A stretch of DNA of 64,000 nt from Proteus vulgaris (GCF_023100685.1 NZ_CP090064.1:1488001-1552000); one strand, 5' to 3'. Positions 1 to 8,533 are shown, counted from the first letter of the stretch. Translations and numbers: made by a program. Notes: generated by a model from the letters alone, not told the origin.

Positions 1-1
1 T

Positions 2-913
2 CACGGGCTTTATTGGGTATCAACAGGTGATGGATTCTGGGATTTTGAATTATTCACCAGTGAAGATGATGCAAAAAAAAGGCAGGCTGAGATAGATGGA
101 TTAAATGACGGGTTGGGGGCTAGAGTAGGACAGATTATCAACAACAACAGTACCTCAAATACGTCATCTAGTAATACAAAAAATATTAACAACATAGATA
201 ACAGAAAAGGGATTTCAAGAGGGGAAAGAAATAACAACCCTCTTAATATGAACTTTGTTGGACAAAGGGGCGCTACTCTAGAGGATGACCCAGATGCGCG
301 GTTTGCAAAATATAAAACACCCTACGAAGGACTAAGAGGAACAGTAAGGCAATTGATGTTGTATTTTGATGGAAAATCAAGGGCGGTAGGGAACAGAAAG
401 TTACAAACAGTGCAAGATATTATTGGAGCGTGGGCACCTAAAAAGGGGAAAGATAAGAACGACACTGACGGCTATATTAAGCGCGTATCTGAAAGATTAT
501 CGGTATCACCAACAGAAGTGATAAACCTTAATGATCCAGAAATGATGTATGCACTAATGAATGCCATGAGTAAGGAGGAAATTGGGAAGCCGCTTCCTTA
601 CAATAAATCACTTGTGATGTCTGCTATCAATGGAACTGGTGATCCATCTGTTAATCTTGCAAATAACATTAACTCTCTCAACAAAGCTATTAGTAAGCCA
701 ATAGTATCAAATACAGGGTTTGAAGCTCAGAGCTTTCTATCTCAAACTCATAAGATAAATAGTCAACCGAAAACGGTAAATAATAAAACCGAGGTAACTG
801 TGAATGGAGGAATTAATGTCACAAGCACGGCGGATACCATTAAAGGAACAGTTGAGGATGGAAGAGTAGCCGCAAGGGAATCCTTGTCCCAGATTATGCC
901 AACCATGGTCTAA
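2..913 (+). CDS. Phage tail tape-measure protein, C-terminal part (runs off left edge)
   Basis: The frame is open from base 2, so the true start lies left of the window; TTG at 113 is only the first start-like codon. The visible 300 residues hold an asparagine/serine-rich linker followed by a peptidoglycan-hydrolase-like module beginning RGERNNNP and continuing with a GLRGTVRQL stretch, the pattern of the phage structural lysozyme (RGIRNNNPGNI) family. The end, with REAL-type helices, is typical of tape-measure C-termini. It lies upstream of the baseplate operon, as tape-measure genes do, though a regulatory insert now separates them. Tape-measure identity is inferred from position; the wall-degrading module is seen in the sequence. 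Confidence 0.6.
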   Translation, partial: HGLYWVSTGDGFWDFELFTSEDDAKKRQAEIDGLNDGLGARVGQIINNNSTSNTSSSNTKNINNIDNRKGISRGERNNNPLNMNFVGQRGATLEDDPDARFAKYKTPYEGLRGTVRQLMLYFDGKSRAVGNRKLQTVQDIIGAWAPKKGKDKNDTDGYIKRVSERLSVSPTEVINLNDPEMMYALMNAMSKEEIGKPLPYNKSLVMSAINGTGDPSVNLANNINSLNKAISKPIVSNTGFEAQSFLSQTHKINSQPKTVNNKTEVTVNGGINVTSTADTIKGTVEDGRVAARESLSQIMPTMV

Positions 914-977
914 TTTTCTGTTGTTTGCTATTAGTTGGTGGCACAATAACTTTAAATTCATACTTGTGAGGTTGGTA

Positions 978-1790
978 ATGATTAAAGGTTTCTTCACTGT
1001 TGCTGTTATAGCTTTAATATCTTTCAACTGTTTTGCTTTGCCTGAACCTCAAGATAAAGAGGTGTACAACACGTTTTCTGCCTCATTGAAAAATAGGCTT
1101 GTAGAAAGTGAAATGAATGCTCTGCATAATGGAAAAAATTCATTTGTATTGTCAGAGTATTTCCTCAATCCACTAAGTGATAGTTATATTTATAGTGAAT
1201 ACAAAAATAATGAAATACTTGCCAATAAGAAATATAAGAATAAAGAAATAAGGATTGTTGCTGTTGCAGAGAGTATTTCAGAAGATTTTACAGGACGAGG
1301 AATTATAAGGACTTTATCTCCAGAAGTGTTTTCTGGAAGCGCTATATTAAATATAGATAAAAATGATAAATACATCTTGTCCTTATCTTCAGGTGATCGC
1401 ATAGATATGGTGTGTAAAGGTGGCGGTTTCGTAATGGGGAGCCCAGTGTTAAATGACTGTGTATCAACAAGGGATTTTGTTATAAAGCACATGGGTAAAG
1501 GTGAGATAAGAGATTCTCTAGAGAACTTAATTGATGGGGTATCTTATATCTTATATACTCAATACTTTGATATTATAGGGAATAATTGTAAAAGTAGAGT
1601 CGAATGTGAAAGTTTCATCTCTAATATCTTTCAGAATAAGATTACAGCAAAATCACTGGGGTTGAATGATGAAGAAAAAGAAAAGAGACTGGTGTCTCTA
1701 TTCGTATTTATTAATAAGCACGAGAAAGAACTTAATGATAAATACCCACATGCAAGCAAGGTGATAAGTGGGTTCATTAAAGCAAAATAA
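978..1790 (+). CDS. Secreted protein with OB-fold (tRNA_anti-like) segment
   Basis: I place the start at ATG 978, because it gives a clean signal peptide (MIKGFFTVAVIALISFNCFA, cut near residue 20), rather than at 921. Residues around 70-140 (NNEILANKKYKNKEIRI then a GSAILNI strand) resemble the OB-fold tRNA_anti-like domain of secreted bacterial proteins. Three to four cysteines in the C-terminal half could form disulfides. The gene sits between the tape-measure end and the phage regulatory insert, so it is probably a lysogenic-conversion cargo gene of the prophage. Its function is not known; a superinfection or envelope role would be a guess. Confidence 0.6.
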   Translation: MIKGFFTVAVIALISFNCFALPEPQDKEVYNTFSASLKNRLVESEMNALHNGKNSFVLSEYFLNPLSDSYIYSEYKNNEILANKKYKNKEIRIVAVAESISEDFTGRGIIRTLSPEVFSGSAILNIDKNDKYILSLSSGDRIDMVCKGGGFVMGSPVLNDCVSTRDFVIKHMGKGEIRDSLENLIDGVSYILYTQYFDIIGNNCKSRVECESFISNIFQNKITAKSLGLNDEEKEKRLVSLFVFINKHEKELNDKYPHASKVISGFIKAK

Positions 1791-1794
1791 ATAG

Positions 1795-1911
1795 TTACGA
1801 GTATGGACGACTAGCGATAAGAACCCTTCAAGACAATTGCGGGATAGGCGCTGGTGATCTGTGGGGATTGAGAGATAAAGAATGTTCTATCATCCTTAGT
1901 TACAAAGACTA
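1795..1911 (+). pseudogene. Possible C-terminal remnant of a phage protein
   Basis: A 39-codon frame from just after the preceding gene to TAA at 1909-1911 has natural-looking composition (RLAIRTLQDNCGIGAGDLWG) but no usable start codon; the frame is closed by a stop shortly upstream. It is best read as the tail of a gene lost during the assembly of this insert. No family recognised. Confidence 0.25.
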
Positions 1912-1914
1912 AAC

Positions 1915-1940
1915 AAGGGCATCCGTGCCCTTTTATTTTA
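1915..1940 (+). terminator. Rho-independent terminator
   Basis: The perfect 7-bp stem AAGGGCA/TGCCCTT with a TCCG tetraloop is followed by a T-rich run (TTTTATTTT). It closes the transcript of the secreted-protein gene before the 85-aa ORF starts at 1953. Confidence 0.75.
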
Positions 1941-1952
1941 AGGAGTAACACA

Positions 1953-2210
1953 ATGAATCAACTTGATATTTACCTGAATAAAGAAAGCAAAGGTGGTCTA
2001 TTGTCGGGCAATGAAAGATTTAAACTTGTTTTTGTTGATGAAGTTTTTAGCGGTAAATTCCTGATAACCGAGTTTAGCAATGGTTGGGTTAAATATTACA
2101 CACAGATGCAAGGCGCAGAGCCAATATTAACAAACACAATGCCATATGATGAAAGTGACTCACCACATTCAAGAATGGCATTGGATATAGTGGAAAGAGC
2201 ATTGAAGTGA
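1953..2210 (+). CDS. Hypothetical phage protein, 85 aa
   Basis: A good Shine-Dalgarno (AAGGAG) lies 8 nt before ATG 1953. The 85-residue protein is soluble, acidic at its end and has no signal peptide or recognisable motif. It ends three bases before the stop of the convergent minus-strand gene at 2213. I do not recognise a family. It is part of the accessory block between the tape-measure and baseplate genes. Confidence 0.5.
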   Translation: MNQLDIYLNKESKGGLLSGNERFKLVFVDEVFSGKFLITEFSNGWVKYYTQMQGAEPILTNTMPYDESDSPHSRMALDIVERALK

Positions 2211-2212
2211 AC

Positions 2213-2620
2213 TTACTCTATATCAATTGAAGATATGGAGGTAACAACTTCTCTTATCTGCTCAGGCGAGTAACCAGTTATTTCAATTTCTTTACTGCCA
2301 GCTCTTATGTAAACCTTCTTTTTCTTATTTCTAGCAAGGTATGCTGTAAGAACTGCCGCGACTGCAGCGAAGTGTGGTGCTGACTCCTTGACTAAATCAA
2401 GAAAGAGTAGCGACCCGTCACAGTCAAACGCTAATCCAGTTTGACCAGACGTTTTATATGGAACGTTGTATTCTTTAAGAAGAATGCTAAAGTCCCTATC
2501 TTCATAAGGAACCTTAACCGTGATTGATTTCCGACTCAAAACAACCCCCTTTACAAGGTTTTCCCTTATCACGGGCGTGAAGCTAGTTGCAGCTGGCTTA
2601 GCTATGATATTGGGATTCAA
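2213..2620 (-). CDS. Hypothetical phage protein, 135 aa
   Basis: The protein starts MNPNIIAKPAATSF and carries an alanine-rich hydrophobic helix near residue 85 (HFAAVAAVLTAYLA) flanked by a basic run NKKKK, which may be a membrane-associated or packed helix. Downstream is a short beta strand motif (KKVYIRAGSKEIEI). It is the last gene of a leftward group with 2697 and the Arc-like repressor gene at 2969, so it is probably expressed from the same repressor-controlled promoter. The shape resembles effector-associated constant component proteins (short helix plus KEIEI-type strand), but that match is from memory and weak. Confidence 0.5.
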   Translation of the reverse strand: MNPNIIAKPAATSFTPVIRENLVKGVVLSRKSITVKVPYEDRDFSILLKEYNVPYKTSGQTGLAFDCDGSLLFLDLVKESAPHFAAVAAVLTAYLARNKKKKVYIRAGSKEIEITGYSPEQIREVVTSISSIDIE

Positions 2621-2696
2621 AGTTAATGTTATGACAAAAATAGCAAGGGATGAACTCCTTGCGGCGATTAAAGAAAAACACCCTGATTAAATACTT

Positions 2697-2957
2697 CTAC
2701 ATCAGATTCATTGACCCTTTTAGGTTACCTTGCTTAAGCTGCACGCACTCTTCTGCCGTGGCTAGTCGCCAAGATCCTTGGGCGTCTTTAATTGCGAATT
2801 GATCTTCAAATCCAAGATACACAACACATTGACCAAATTCGTCATAGTGTTCGACTTTAATCGTACTTATATCAAAAGGGTAAACACCCTTATATTTCTT
2901 TGCTAGATCCACAACAAATGGCTGGATAGATAGCTCTTTATATATTTCATCTTCCAT
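2697..2957 (-). CDS. Hypothetical phage protein, 86 aa
   Basis: A small acidic protein (MEDEIYKELSIQPF) with alternating strands (VEHYDEFGQCVVYLGFEDQF). No signal peptide or known motif is visible. It starts 11 bp after the stop of the Arc-like repressor and is therefore probably its operon partner, expressed in the lysogen. The function is unknown. Confidence 0.5.
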   Translation of the reverse strand: MEDEIYKELSIQPFVVDLAKKYKGVYPFDISTIKVEHYDEFGQCVVYLGFEDQFAIKDAQGSWRLATAEECVQLKQGNLKGSMNLM

Positions 2958-2968
2958 TCTTTAACCCA

Positions 2969-3217
2969 TTAATTATCTAAGTTTATTTTTTTCTTTATGC
3001 GACTAATTTCATATTCAAGCGAATCAACCTTCTCTGCCAAGTCAGAAATAGTGAGAACATGAATATGCTTGTTTCGTTCAGCCCAAGCCTCAAGTGCCGC
3101 TGTCATCTCTTGGTTTGATGATCTGCCATTGGCTTCAGCGATTTCTGCTAGTCTCTCTTTTAGCTCCAAAGGTATCCTTAGATTAACTTGAGGATGCCTA
3201 TATTTTCTCTCTGTCAT
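2969..3217 (-). CDS. Arc-family ribbon-helix-helix repressor
   Basis: The 82-residue protein has the Arc layout: a beta strand PQVNLRIP for the DNA ribbon, then helix A (LELKERLAEIAEANG) and helix B (SSNQEMTAALEAW), with a coiled-coil-like C-terminal extension (VDSLEYEISRIKKKI). Arc-type proteins bind operators as dimers of dimers. It is transcribed leftward from a palindrome-containing intergenic region, divergently from a second RHH gene and the antirepressors, as in the P22 immI region (arc, mnt, ant). Its likely role is repression of the antirepressor promoter. Confidence 0.8.
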   Translation of the reverse strand: MTERKYRHPQVNLRIPLELKERLAEIAEANGRSSNQEMTAALEAWAERNKHIHVLTISDLAEKVDSLEYEISRIKKKINLDN

Positions 3218-3218
3218 A

Positions 3219-3286
3219 CCTACTCCTATATTTTTTTATAGAGTAGGTAGGTATCTATTGACTATCAAGACGTACCCAATTAATAT
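3219..3286. promoter_or_regulatory. Divergent operator/promoter region between two RHH repressor genes
   Basis: Two elements are visible. An inverted repeat at 3219-3247 has arms CCTACTCCTATA and TATAGAGTAGG (one unpaired base) around a T-rich loop, directly overlapping the start region of the Arc-like gene; this is the expected operator. A rightward promoter follows: TTGACT at 3258-3263, a 17-bp spacer and TAATAT at 3281-3286, pointing at the Mnt-like gene and antirepressor. CGTACC occurs twice here, possibly a second operator. Confidence 0.6.
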
Positions 3287-3324
3287 GTATGCGTACCAAA
3301 TACAAAAGAATACAAGGATGGATA

Positions 3325-3474
3325 ATGAAAAAGTCAAAGCCTTCAACGGTTAGATTCCCAGAAGAGATAAGAGAGTTACTTGAATTTTTAGCTAAAAAAA
3401 ATGACAGAACTTTCAGTAAAGAGATAGTTAGCCGAATCCGTAGAACCTTAGAAGAGGATGGATTGGTTTGCTAG
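3325..3474 (+). CDS. Mnt/Arc-type ribbon-helix-helix repressor, 49 aa
   Basis: ATG 3325 is chosen because an AAGGATGG ribosome site precedes it and the protein then starts right at the RHH ribbon (MKKSKPSTVRFPEEI). Helix A (ELLEFLAKKN) and helix B (FSKEIVSRIRRTLEE) complete a minimal Arc/Mnt fold of about 50 residues. It is divergent from the Arc-like gene and 70 bp upstream of the antirepressor, so the pair resembles the two repressors around P22 ant. It could bind the CGTACC repeats or the palindrome; this is inference. Confidence 0.75.
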   Translation: MKKSKPSTVRFPEEIRELLEFLAKKNDRTFSKEIVSRIRRTLEEDGLVC

Positions 3475-3544
3475 AAAAAGAAAACCCAACTTGCGCGAAC
3501 AAGCTGGGCTTAGAGTTGGCTCGTAAATCAAAGGAAAACGAACT

Positions 3545-4354
3545 ATGAATACTATATCAACAATTAACGTACCTTTCCACGGTAACAATTTGTGTATCGT
3601 CAATCATGATGGTAGACCATACGTGCCGATGAAACCAATTGTCGAAGGAATGGGGCTATCTTGGGAGCCACAATTAAGAAAGCTAAATCAACGTTTTGCT
3701 AAAGGTATGATCAAAATGGTGATACCTTCAATTGGTGGTGCTCAAGAGACTGTTTGTTTAGCAATGCACAAATTAACTGGCTGGCTATTTTCAATAATGC
3801 CTAACAAAGTCAAACCAGAGATCCGCGATAAAGTAATCAAGTATCAAGAAGAGTGTGACGATGTACTTTACGAATACTGGACTACTGGTGAAGTTAAGAA
3901 AAAACACAAATCAACTGTTCAGGAACGAAACCCATTAAAGAACGCTGTTAATTTATTAGTCAGCAAGAAAGGCATTATGTATCCAGAAGCCTATTCTCTT
4001 GTTCACCAGAAATTCAATGTTAGTAGCATTGAAGAATTAACCGCAGATCAGATACCCGATGCGGTTGAGTATATTCACAAATTTGTACTTGAAGGTGAAT
4101 ACATTCCTAAAGATGACCAAAAAGAGAAAATCAACACTCGCGTTAACAGTAATTTAGATGCACATAACATCAAGGCACTTTTAAATCAATATGAGGCTAT
4201 CTATACAGCTTGGAAAGTTGATTTATACCCAGCGTTACGCAGTGTTGATTCACCTATTGCTGGTAGTTTGTATGATCGTTTTAAAGATGGCTATTCATTT
4301 TTAATGCTACTTCATAAAAGTATCACTGGTAAACATATTGTATTAACCAAGTAA
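3545..4354 (+). CDS. ant: Phage antirepressor, P22 Ant N-terminal type
   Basis: The N-terminal 120 residues match the P22_AR_N domain: a strand pair INVPFHGNNLCIVNHDGRPY, then PMKPIVEGMGLSW and a helix ending in DVLYEYW. The roughly 140-residue C-terminal part is helical and unrelated to KilA-C as far as I can see. Ant proteins block the prime phage repressor and so trigger induction. The gene lies behind the two RHH repressors and the -35/-10 promoter at 3258-3286. In P22 the equivalent immI block also interrupts the late structural genes, as here. Confidence 0.85.
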   Translation: MNTISTINVPFHGNNLCIVNHDGRPYVPMKPIVEGMGLSWEPQLRKLNQRFAKGMIKMVIPSIGGAQETVCLAMHKLTGWLFSIMPNKVKPEIRDKVIKYQEECDDVLYEYWTTGEVKKKHKSTVQERNPLKNAVNLLVSKKGIMYPEAYSLVHQKFNVSSIEELTADQIPDAVEYIHKFVLEGEYIPKDDQKEKINTRVNSNLDAHNIKALLNQYEAIYTAWKVDLYPALRSVDSPIAGSLYDRFKDGYSFLMLLHKSITGKHIVLTK

Positions 4355-4498
4355 ACATAACGCCCAAGGATGGGCACTAAAACACTTGGAGAGCAGAACT
4401 AAAGAGGAGTTATTACATTGATAGGCACTAAAAACAGAAAAGCCAATAGTTACGAGCTATTGGCTAATCCCAAACAAAACCCAGAAGGAAATGTTTCA

Positions 4499-5338
4499 AT
4501 GAACGAATTAACTTTAGCATCACATGAAACAAATGTCACTATGTCAAGTCGTGAGATTGCGGAATTAACAGGTAAGGAAGTTTCTCACATTCACCGTGAC
4601 ATTCGAGCAATGGTTCCTGCACTATATGCAGTAAATAATGATGAAGATGTTAAATCATATAAATGGGATACCAACAAGAAAAAGATGATGCAGTTTTTGG
4701 ATCATCATAATATTCAAGGAGTTATCCCAATATTTGACGATAGAGGCTACGTCTATGAGTTTTTATTAGACCGATACCACTCTGAAATTTTAGTGACTGG
4801 TTATGATATAAAGCGCCGAGCCGCAGTAATTAAACGCTGGTATGACTTAGAATCAGGAAAGGCTACACCAATTGTTGCACTTAATGACCCTGAATTCTTA
4901 CGTTCTGCTTTATTAAATTACACTGAAAAAGTATTAGCGCTTGAATCTTCAAATAAAGAACTAACAAATAAAGTTGAGTGTATGTCTAACCTATTCAAAG
5001 AAGGCATGACACCGACTCAATTTTGTAAAATGCTTAACGGCGTAAACACTCAACAAGTTCAAATGTGGTTAGCTGAACGCAACTGGCTATATAACGAAAG
5101 TAAGTCAGGTAAAAATATTCGCTGGCGTGTTGCTTCATACGCTCGTGATAAGTACATGACAGAAAACCAGAGTGAAATTAATCCACACGGTCACGAACCT
5201 TTCATTAAGTATCAACCAGTTTTATTAAAGAAAGGCGCTAAACGTCTTTATGATCTCTATCTTGCTGGTGAATTACCAATGAAAAAGAACTGGGATGGTT
5301 TATTTACACATGACAAGGAATTCAAAGAAGTAGCTTAA
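4499..5338 (+). CDS. Rha/KilA-C type phage antirepressor
   Basis: I prefer ATG 4499 (AAGGA 9 nt upstream); a TTG at 4418 with an AGAGGAG site would add 27 residues. The N-terminal domain is Rha-like (VTMSSREIAELTGKEVSHIH, then DRYHSEILVTGYDIKRR with the L/VTGY signature). The C-terminal half matches the phage antirepressor KilA-C domain (MTPTQFCKMLNGVN, then MWLAERNWLY). Such proteins act as antirepressors or alternative regulators. It follows ant by 144 bp and is probably co-transcribed, giving the prophage two tandem antirepressor-type genes. Confidence 0.85.
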   Translation: MNELTLASHETNVTMSSREIAELTGKEVSHIHRDIRAMVPALYAVNNDEDVKSYKWDTNKKKMMQFLDHHNIQGVIPIFDDRGYVYEFLLDRYHSEILVTGYDIKRRAAVIKRWYDLESGKATPIVALNDPEFLRSALLNYTEKVLALESSNKELTNKVECMSNLFKEGMTPTQFCKMLNGVNTQQVQMWLAERNWLYNESKSGKNIRWRVASYARDKYMTENQSEINPHGHEPFIKYQPVLLKKGAKRLYDLYLAGELPMKKNWDGLFTHDKEFKEVA

Positions 5339-5365
5339 ACACACAAGCCAAGGACGACTTGCTTG

Positions 5366-5401
5366 AGATCACATACCACGCCTCTTAATTGAGGCTTTTC
5401 A
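5366..5401 (+). terminator. Terminator within a sequence repeated at 23421-23456
   Basis: The hairpin GCCTC-TTAATT-GAGGC at 5380-5395 is followed by TTTT and ends the antirepressor transcript. The surrounding 36 bp (AGATCACAT...TTAATTGAGG) recur with a few differences at 23421-23456 upstream of another accessory gene. Confidence 0.65.
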
Positions 5402-5434
5402 CGTTGCATGTATAAACCACTAGGAGGTGATAAG

Positions 5435-5938
5435 ATGAAATCTTTAAACTGCAACAGAGGACGTCTTATGACCATTACATACAAAGAATTGCGTGAGCGA
5501 GCTGTAGGTTTACAAAAAGAGAAGGAGAAGCGAATTGACTTTATAAAGGAAAGTGCAGAAAAGTTACGAATAGATTTTATTTCATCTCTCGAACTTGAAA
5601 ACGACACATGGACAAATATTGATGGCTACGGTACCGATTATGTAAGCGTTAATTATCAGCATGGTGTTGGTCAGCACTTTGAGCACCTAAATGATATTTC
5701 AAAGCATCAAGTGACCATGAATTTCTTAACCGTTGTAAACGATGATCCTAGAGGTGGTGAGACATCATCATGTTCTGTGGATATGGCATCAGATAAATTT
5801 GCAGAAGAACTTTTTGTGAGAGTTAATGGCAGACCAAGCAAAGAATTTACAATAAAAGATGGTGACTTCACTGAGGTTTGCAAGGCAATGAAAGATGAGA
5901 CGTATGCAAACATCTCACGATTAGATGATTTTAACTAG
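5435..5938 (+). CDS. Hypothetical phage protein, 167 aa
   Basis: A near-perfect Shine-Dalgarno AGGAGG lies 7 nt before ATG 5435; an internal ATG at 5468 (MTITYKELRERA) is an alternative. The protein begins with a basic helix (KELRERAVGLQKEKEKRID) followed by a mixed alpha/beta body with a DYVSVNYQHGVGQHFEHL segment. No domain recognised. It is the last gene of the regulatory insert and is closed by the terminator at 5956, so it is separated from the baseplate operon. Confidence 0.55.
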   Translation: MKSLNCNRGRLMTITYKELRERAVGLQKEKEKRIDFIKESAEKLRIDFISSLELENDTWTNIDGYGTDYVSVNYQHGVGQHFEHLNDISKHQVTMNFLTVVNDDPRGGETSSCSVDMASDKFAEELFVRVNGRPSKEFTIKDGDFTEVCKAMKDETYANISRLDDFN

Positions 5939-5955
5939 AAATAAAACTTCTCAAT

Positions 5956-5980
5956 AAGGTCGCATAAGCGGCCTTTTTTA
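5956..5980 (+). terminator. Rho-independent terminator before the baseplate operon
   Basis: The stem AAGGTCGC/GCGGCCTT around ATAA is followed by six T residues. It would insulate the baseplate genes from the antirepressor transcript. Confidence 0.75.
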
Positions 5981-6002
5981 TTACCTAAAATTAGAGGTTG
6001 CC

Positions 6003-6710
6003 ATGTTCGGAATGCCAGATATACCAAACTGGAAGGGATTACCTAATGCTGGATTAGATGCAGGAATTAGTCTAGGCGGTGCTGCGTTAATTAACTCCTT
6101 GTTCGGTAACTACTGGGGAATATTCAATGAATACGGTGTTCCGTTATTACTCGCTGATAACGTGATATCACTCCAGTATGAAAACAAAAGCCGTGTTGTA
6201 AATGCGCCTATCGAAAGAGGCACATTTGCCAGTTACAACAAAATAAGTGATCCGTGGAAAGCTACCGTACAAATGAGCAAAGGTAGCGGTGGCGCTTTAG
6301 AGCGTGGTGCTTTCTTGGCTCAACTTGAAATTCTATCTAAAAGCACATTGCGATTTATCGTTATCACGCCTGAATTTGTCTACAAGTTTGCAAATATCGT
6401 CGGGTATGACCTAGCGCGAGAGGCTAAAGACGGGGCGACACTTATTAAAGTAAACGTACATCTTGAAGAAATTCGAGAGGTCACAGTTAGCTATGCAGAG
6501 GAAGAAGTTACCAAGCCAGATGATTCAAAGGTGAAAGATACCGGCGATCAGACTCAAAAGGTGGAATCTCAGGGGTTTAACTTTGATTGGAATAGTGGAG
6601 ATAGTTATTTATACCAAGGGGTTGAACTACTAAAAAATGGGTGGGATTCTGCTATCAAGTCGTATGATGAAGCGATGAAGTTCATACAAGGTCAAGTTTC
6701 TGGAGGTTAA
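6003..6710 (+). CDS. Phage baseplate/tail protein, Dit-like
   Basis: Residues 55-165 (VISLQYENKSRVVNAPIERG, then DPWKATVQMSKG and a long helix LAQLEILSKS) match the Dit-like baseplate proteins of contractile phages, which link the tail tube to the baseplate ring. The C-terminal 65 residues are acidic and probably flexible. It opens a co-directional block in which neighbours touch or overlap by a few bases (next gene starts 1 bp later), the usual baseplate order. The start is supported by AGAGG before ATG 6003. Confidence 0.7.
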   Translation: MFGMPDIPNWKGLPNAGLDAGISLGGAALINSLFGNYWGIFNEYGVPLLLADNVISLQYENKSRVVNAPIERGTFASYNKISDPWKATVQMSKGSGGALERGAFLAQLEILSKSTLRFIVITPEFVYKFANIVGYDLAREAKDGATLIKVNVHLEEIREVTVSYAEEEVTKPDDSKVKDTGDQTQKVESQGFNFDWNSGDSYLYQGVELLKNGWDSAIKSYDEAMKFIQGQVSGG

Positions 6711-6986
6711 ATGAATTTTGAAATAAAACTATCACCCACACCAAACCAATCAACCTCATTCACTATCAATAACACACTTTACGAACTCACGTTAGAAACC
6801 AGACTTGAAAACTTATTTGCCACAGTAAAACGAGATGGTGAATATCTGGTGTGTAATCGCATTTGTCGAAACCTTACTTACATTTGTCAGTGGTTGATAT
6901 TCGTCGATATCGAGGGGAATACAGATCCAGTGTATTCAGAGTTAGGCTCACGTTATAAGTTGGTGTGGAACGATGGCATTCAATAG
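6711..6986 (+). CDS. Phage baseplate plug protein
   Basis: A 91-residue all-beta protein (FEIKLSPTPNQSTSFTINN; VKRDGEYLVCNRICRN) matches the small baseplate plug family found between Dit-like and hub proteins. The length is normal for the family. It starts directly after the Dit-like gene with GGAGG at its ribosome site, and its last 14 bases overlap the hub gene, indicating translational coupling. Confidence 0.7.
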   Translation: MNFEIKLSPTPNQSTSFTINNTLYELTLETRLENLFATVKRDGEYLVCNRICRNLTYICQWLIFVDIEGNTDPVYSELGSRYKLVWNDGIQ

Positions 6987-7860
6987 AAAAGTTTTGCGCA
7001 TAACATTAACGCTGTCCGGTGAGAATCAATCATTTTCTACTGAGAATAAAAATAGCCTGTCTGCTATTGGATTGAGGGCGAGCGCTGAAATTAACTATGG
7101 AAATGGCTCTCCTGCACCTAGTGCCAGAGTGAAGATTTACGGCTTACCGATTGAGACAGCGGATAAATTACTACGCATTAAGTTCAACTCATTAAACGGA
7201 CTAAGAGACACAATAGCAATAGAGGCAGGGGATCAGGATAGCGAGCTAGTGCCTGTGTTTAAAGGTGGTATTACATTTGCCTACCCTGATTTTGGTGACG
7301 TGCCTAATGTTGCTCTGATTATTGAATCACAAACAGCAGTGCTTGAAAGTATGGCTCCTGTTGATGCTGAAAGCTACAAAGGCTACCAGGACGTAGTCAA
7401 CATTATGGGGCAGATATGCGAAAGGATTGGTTACACGTTAGAAAGTAACGATGTGAATGCAAAGCTCAATGATGTTTATCTTTGTGATACGGACATGAAG
7501 AAAGTCAGAAAACTCGCTGACGATGCTCACCTTGACCTTTATCTTGAAAATAATCTTGTGGCCATAACACCAAAAGGACAACCAAGGAAAATTAAAATCC
7601 CTGTTATCTCTCCTGAAACAGGATTAATTGGCTACCCCACTCCGACAATGACTGGTGTCAATTTTAAGTGTTTCTTTGATCCGCTAATTCGCTTTGGTGG
7701 CATCGCCAGAATTAAAGATAGTGAAGTTAATTTTTGCAATGGAGACTGGCTGATTTATGGGATCAGGTCAATCCTTGAGACTGAGCAAGAATCGGCAAGG
7801 TGGCACATGGAGGTCTCAACACAAACATTAGGAGATAGAAATGTCGCAATCAAAAAATGA
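6973..7860 (+). CDS. Phage baseplate hub protein
   Basis: The 295-residue protein begins with tail-hub type strands (VLRITLTLSGENQSFS; ASARVKIYGLP) and contains KVRKLADDAHLDLYLENNLV in the middle, typical of the gpD/gp44-like hub fold. It overlaps both neighbours (plug upstream, spike downstream). The hub is a trimer at the end of the tail tube that carries the spike. Assignment rests on the fold-like pattern and gene order. Confidence 0.65.
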   Translation: MAFNRKVLRITLTLSGENQSFSTENKNSLSAIGLRASAEINYGNGSPAPSARVKIYGLPIETADKLLRIKFNSLNGLRDTIAIEAGDQDSELVPVFKGGITFAYPDFGDVPNVALIIESQTAVLESMAPVDAESYKGYQDVVNIMGQICERIGYTLESNDVNAKLNDVYLCDTDMKKVRKLADDAHLDLYLENNLVAITPKGQPRKIKIPVISPETGLIGYPTPTMTGVNFKCFFDPLIRFGGIARIKDSEVNFCNGDWLIYGIRSILETEQESARWHMEVSTQTLGDRNVAIKK

Positions 7861-8533
7861 GACGGCTTCACTCTATGGCCCTAAAGATATGGCTGGCGGT
7901 ATTGGCACTCAAGAGATGATTATTAACTCATTGATTGGGCGCGTAGCAACTACCACTGTCTGTAAGGTTGTGGCGATTAAACCAAGCGGAACTGACGCGG
8001 TTGGATTGTTAGATATCATGCCTCTGGTGCTTCAAGTTGACGGAGCGGGGAATACTTACAAAAACGCAGTTATCCATAACGTTCCTTACTTTCGTTATCA
8101 GGGCGGTGCTAATGCGGTAATTATCGACCCTAAAGTAGGCGACTTGGGTATTTGCCTTGTTTGTTCTCGTGATATCTCAAAATTTAAGCGCACGAAGGGT
8201 GAGGCGGCGCCAGATAGCAAGCGTCGATATGACTGGGCTGATAGCTTGTATATCGGGGGGATACTTAATGGAGCGCCTGCCCAATTTATCCATTTCCTAG
8301 AAAGTGGAATAGATGTTGTATCGACTGGCGTTATTAAAATGAAAGGAACTAAGGTTGTTTTAGATGCTCCAGTAGAAACCACCTCAACATTACAATCAGC
8401 AAGCCATATTACTGACAATACTGGTCAGGGCAACACTCAAACAATGGCATCAATGCGAACCACTTACAACGGTCACACTCACAGAGAAAACGGTCAAGGT
8501 TCTGATACGAACCAACCAAACCAGCAGGTATAA
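7841..8533 (+). CDS. Gp138-type membrane-puncturing spike protein
   Basis: A central OB-fold pattern (TTTVCKVVAIKPSG; VGLLDIMPLVLQVDG; YFRYQGGANAVIIDPKVGDL) is typical of the Gp138 N-terminal domain, followed by a short beta-helix-like tail rich in T, V and polar residues ending QGSDTNQPNQQV. HTH-REN residues near the end (NGHTHREN) resemble the metal-binding apex HxH motif of spike tips. It overlaps the hub gene by 20 bp. Role: pierces the outer membrane during contraction. Confidence 0.75.
   Translation: MSQSKNETASLYGPKDMAGGIGTQEMIINSLIGRVATTTVCKVVAIKPSGTDAVGLLDIMPLVLQVDGAGNTYKNAVIHNVPYFRYQGGANAVIIDPKVGDLGICLVCSRDISKFKRTKGEAAPDSKRRYDWADSLYIGGILNGAPAQFIHFLESGIDVVSTGVIKMKGTKVVLDAPVETTSTLQSASHITDNTGQGNTQTMASMRTTYNGHTHRENGQGSDTNQPNQQV

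Noticed and set aside
2630..2689. 19-codon plus-strand ORF between phage genes
   Set aside because: Too short and no supporting motif.
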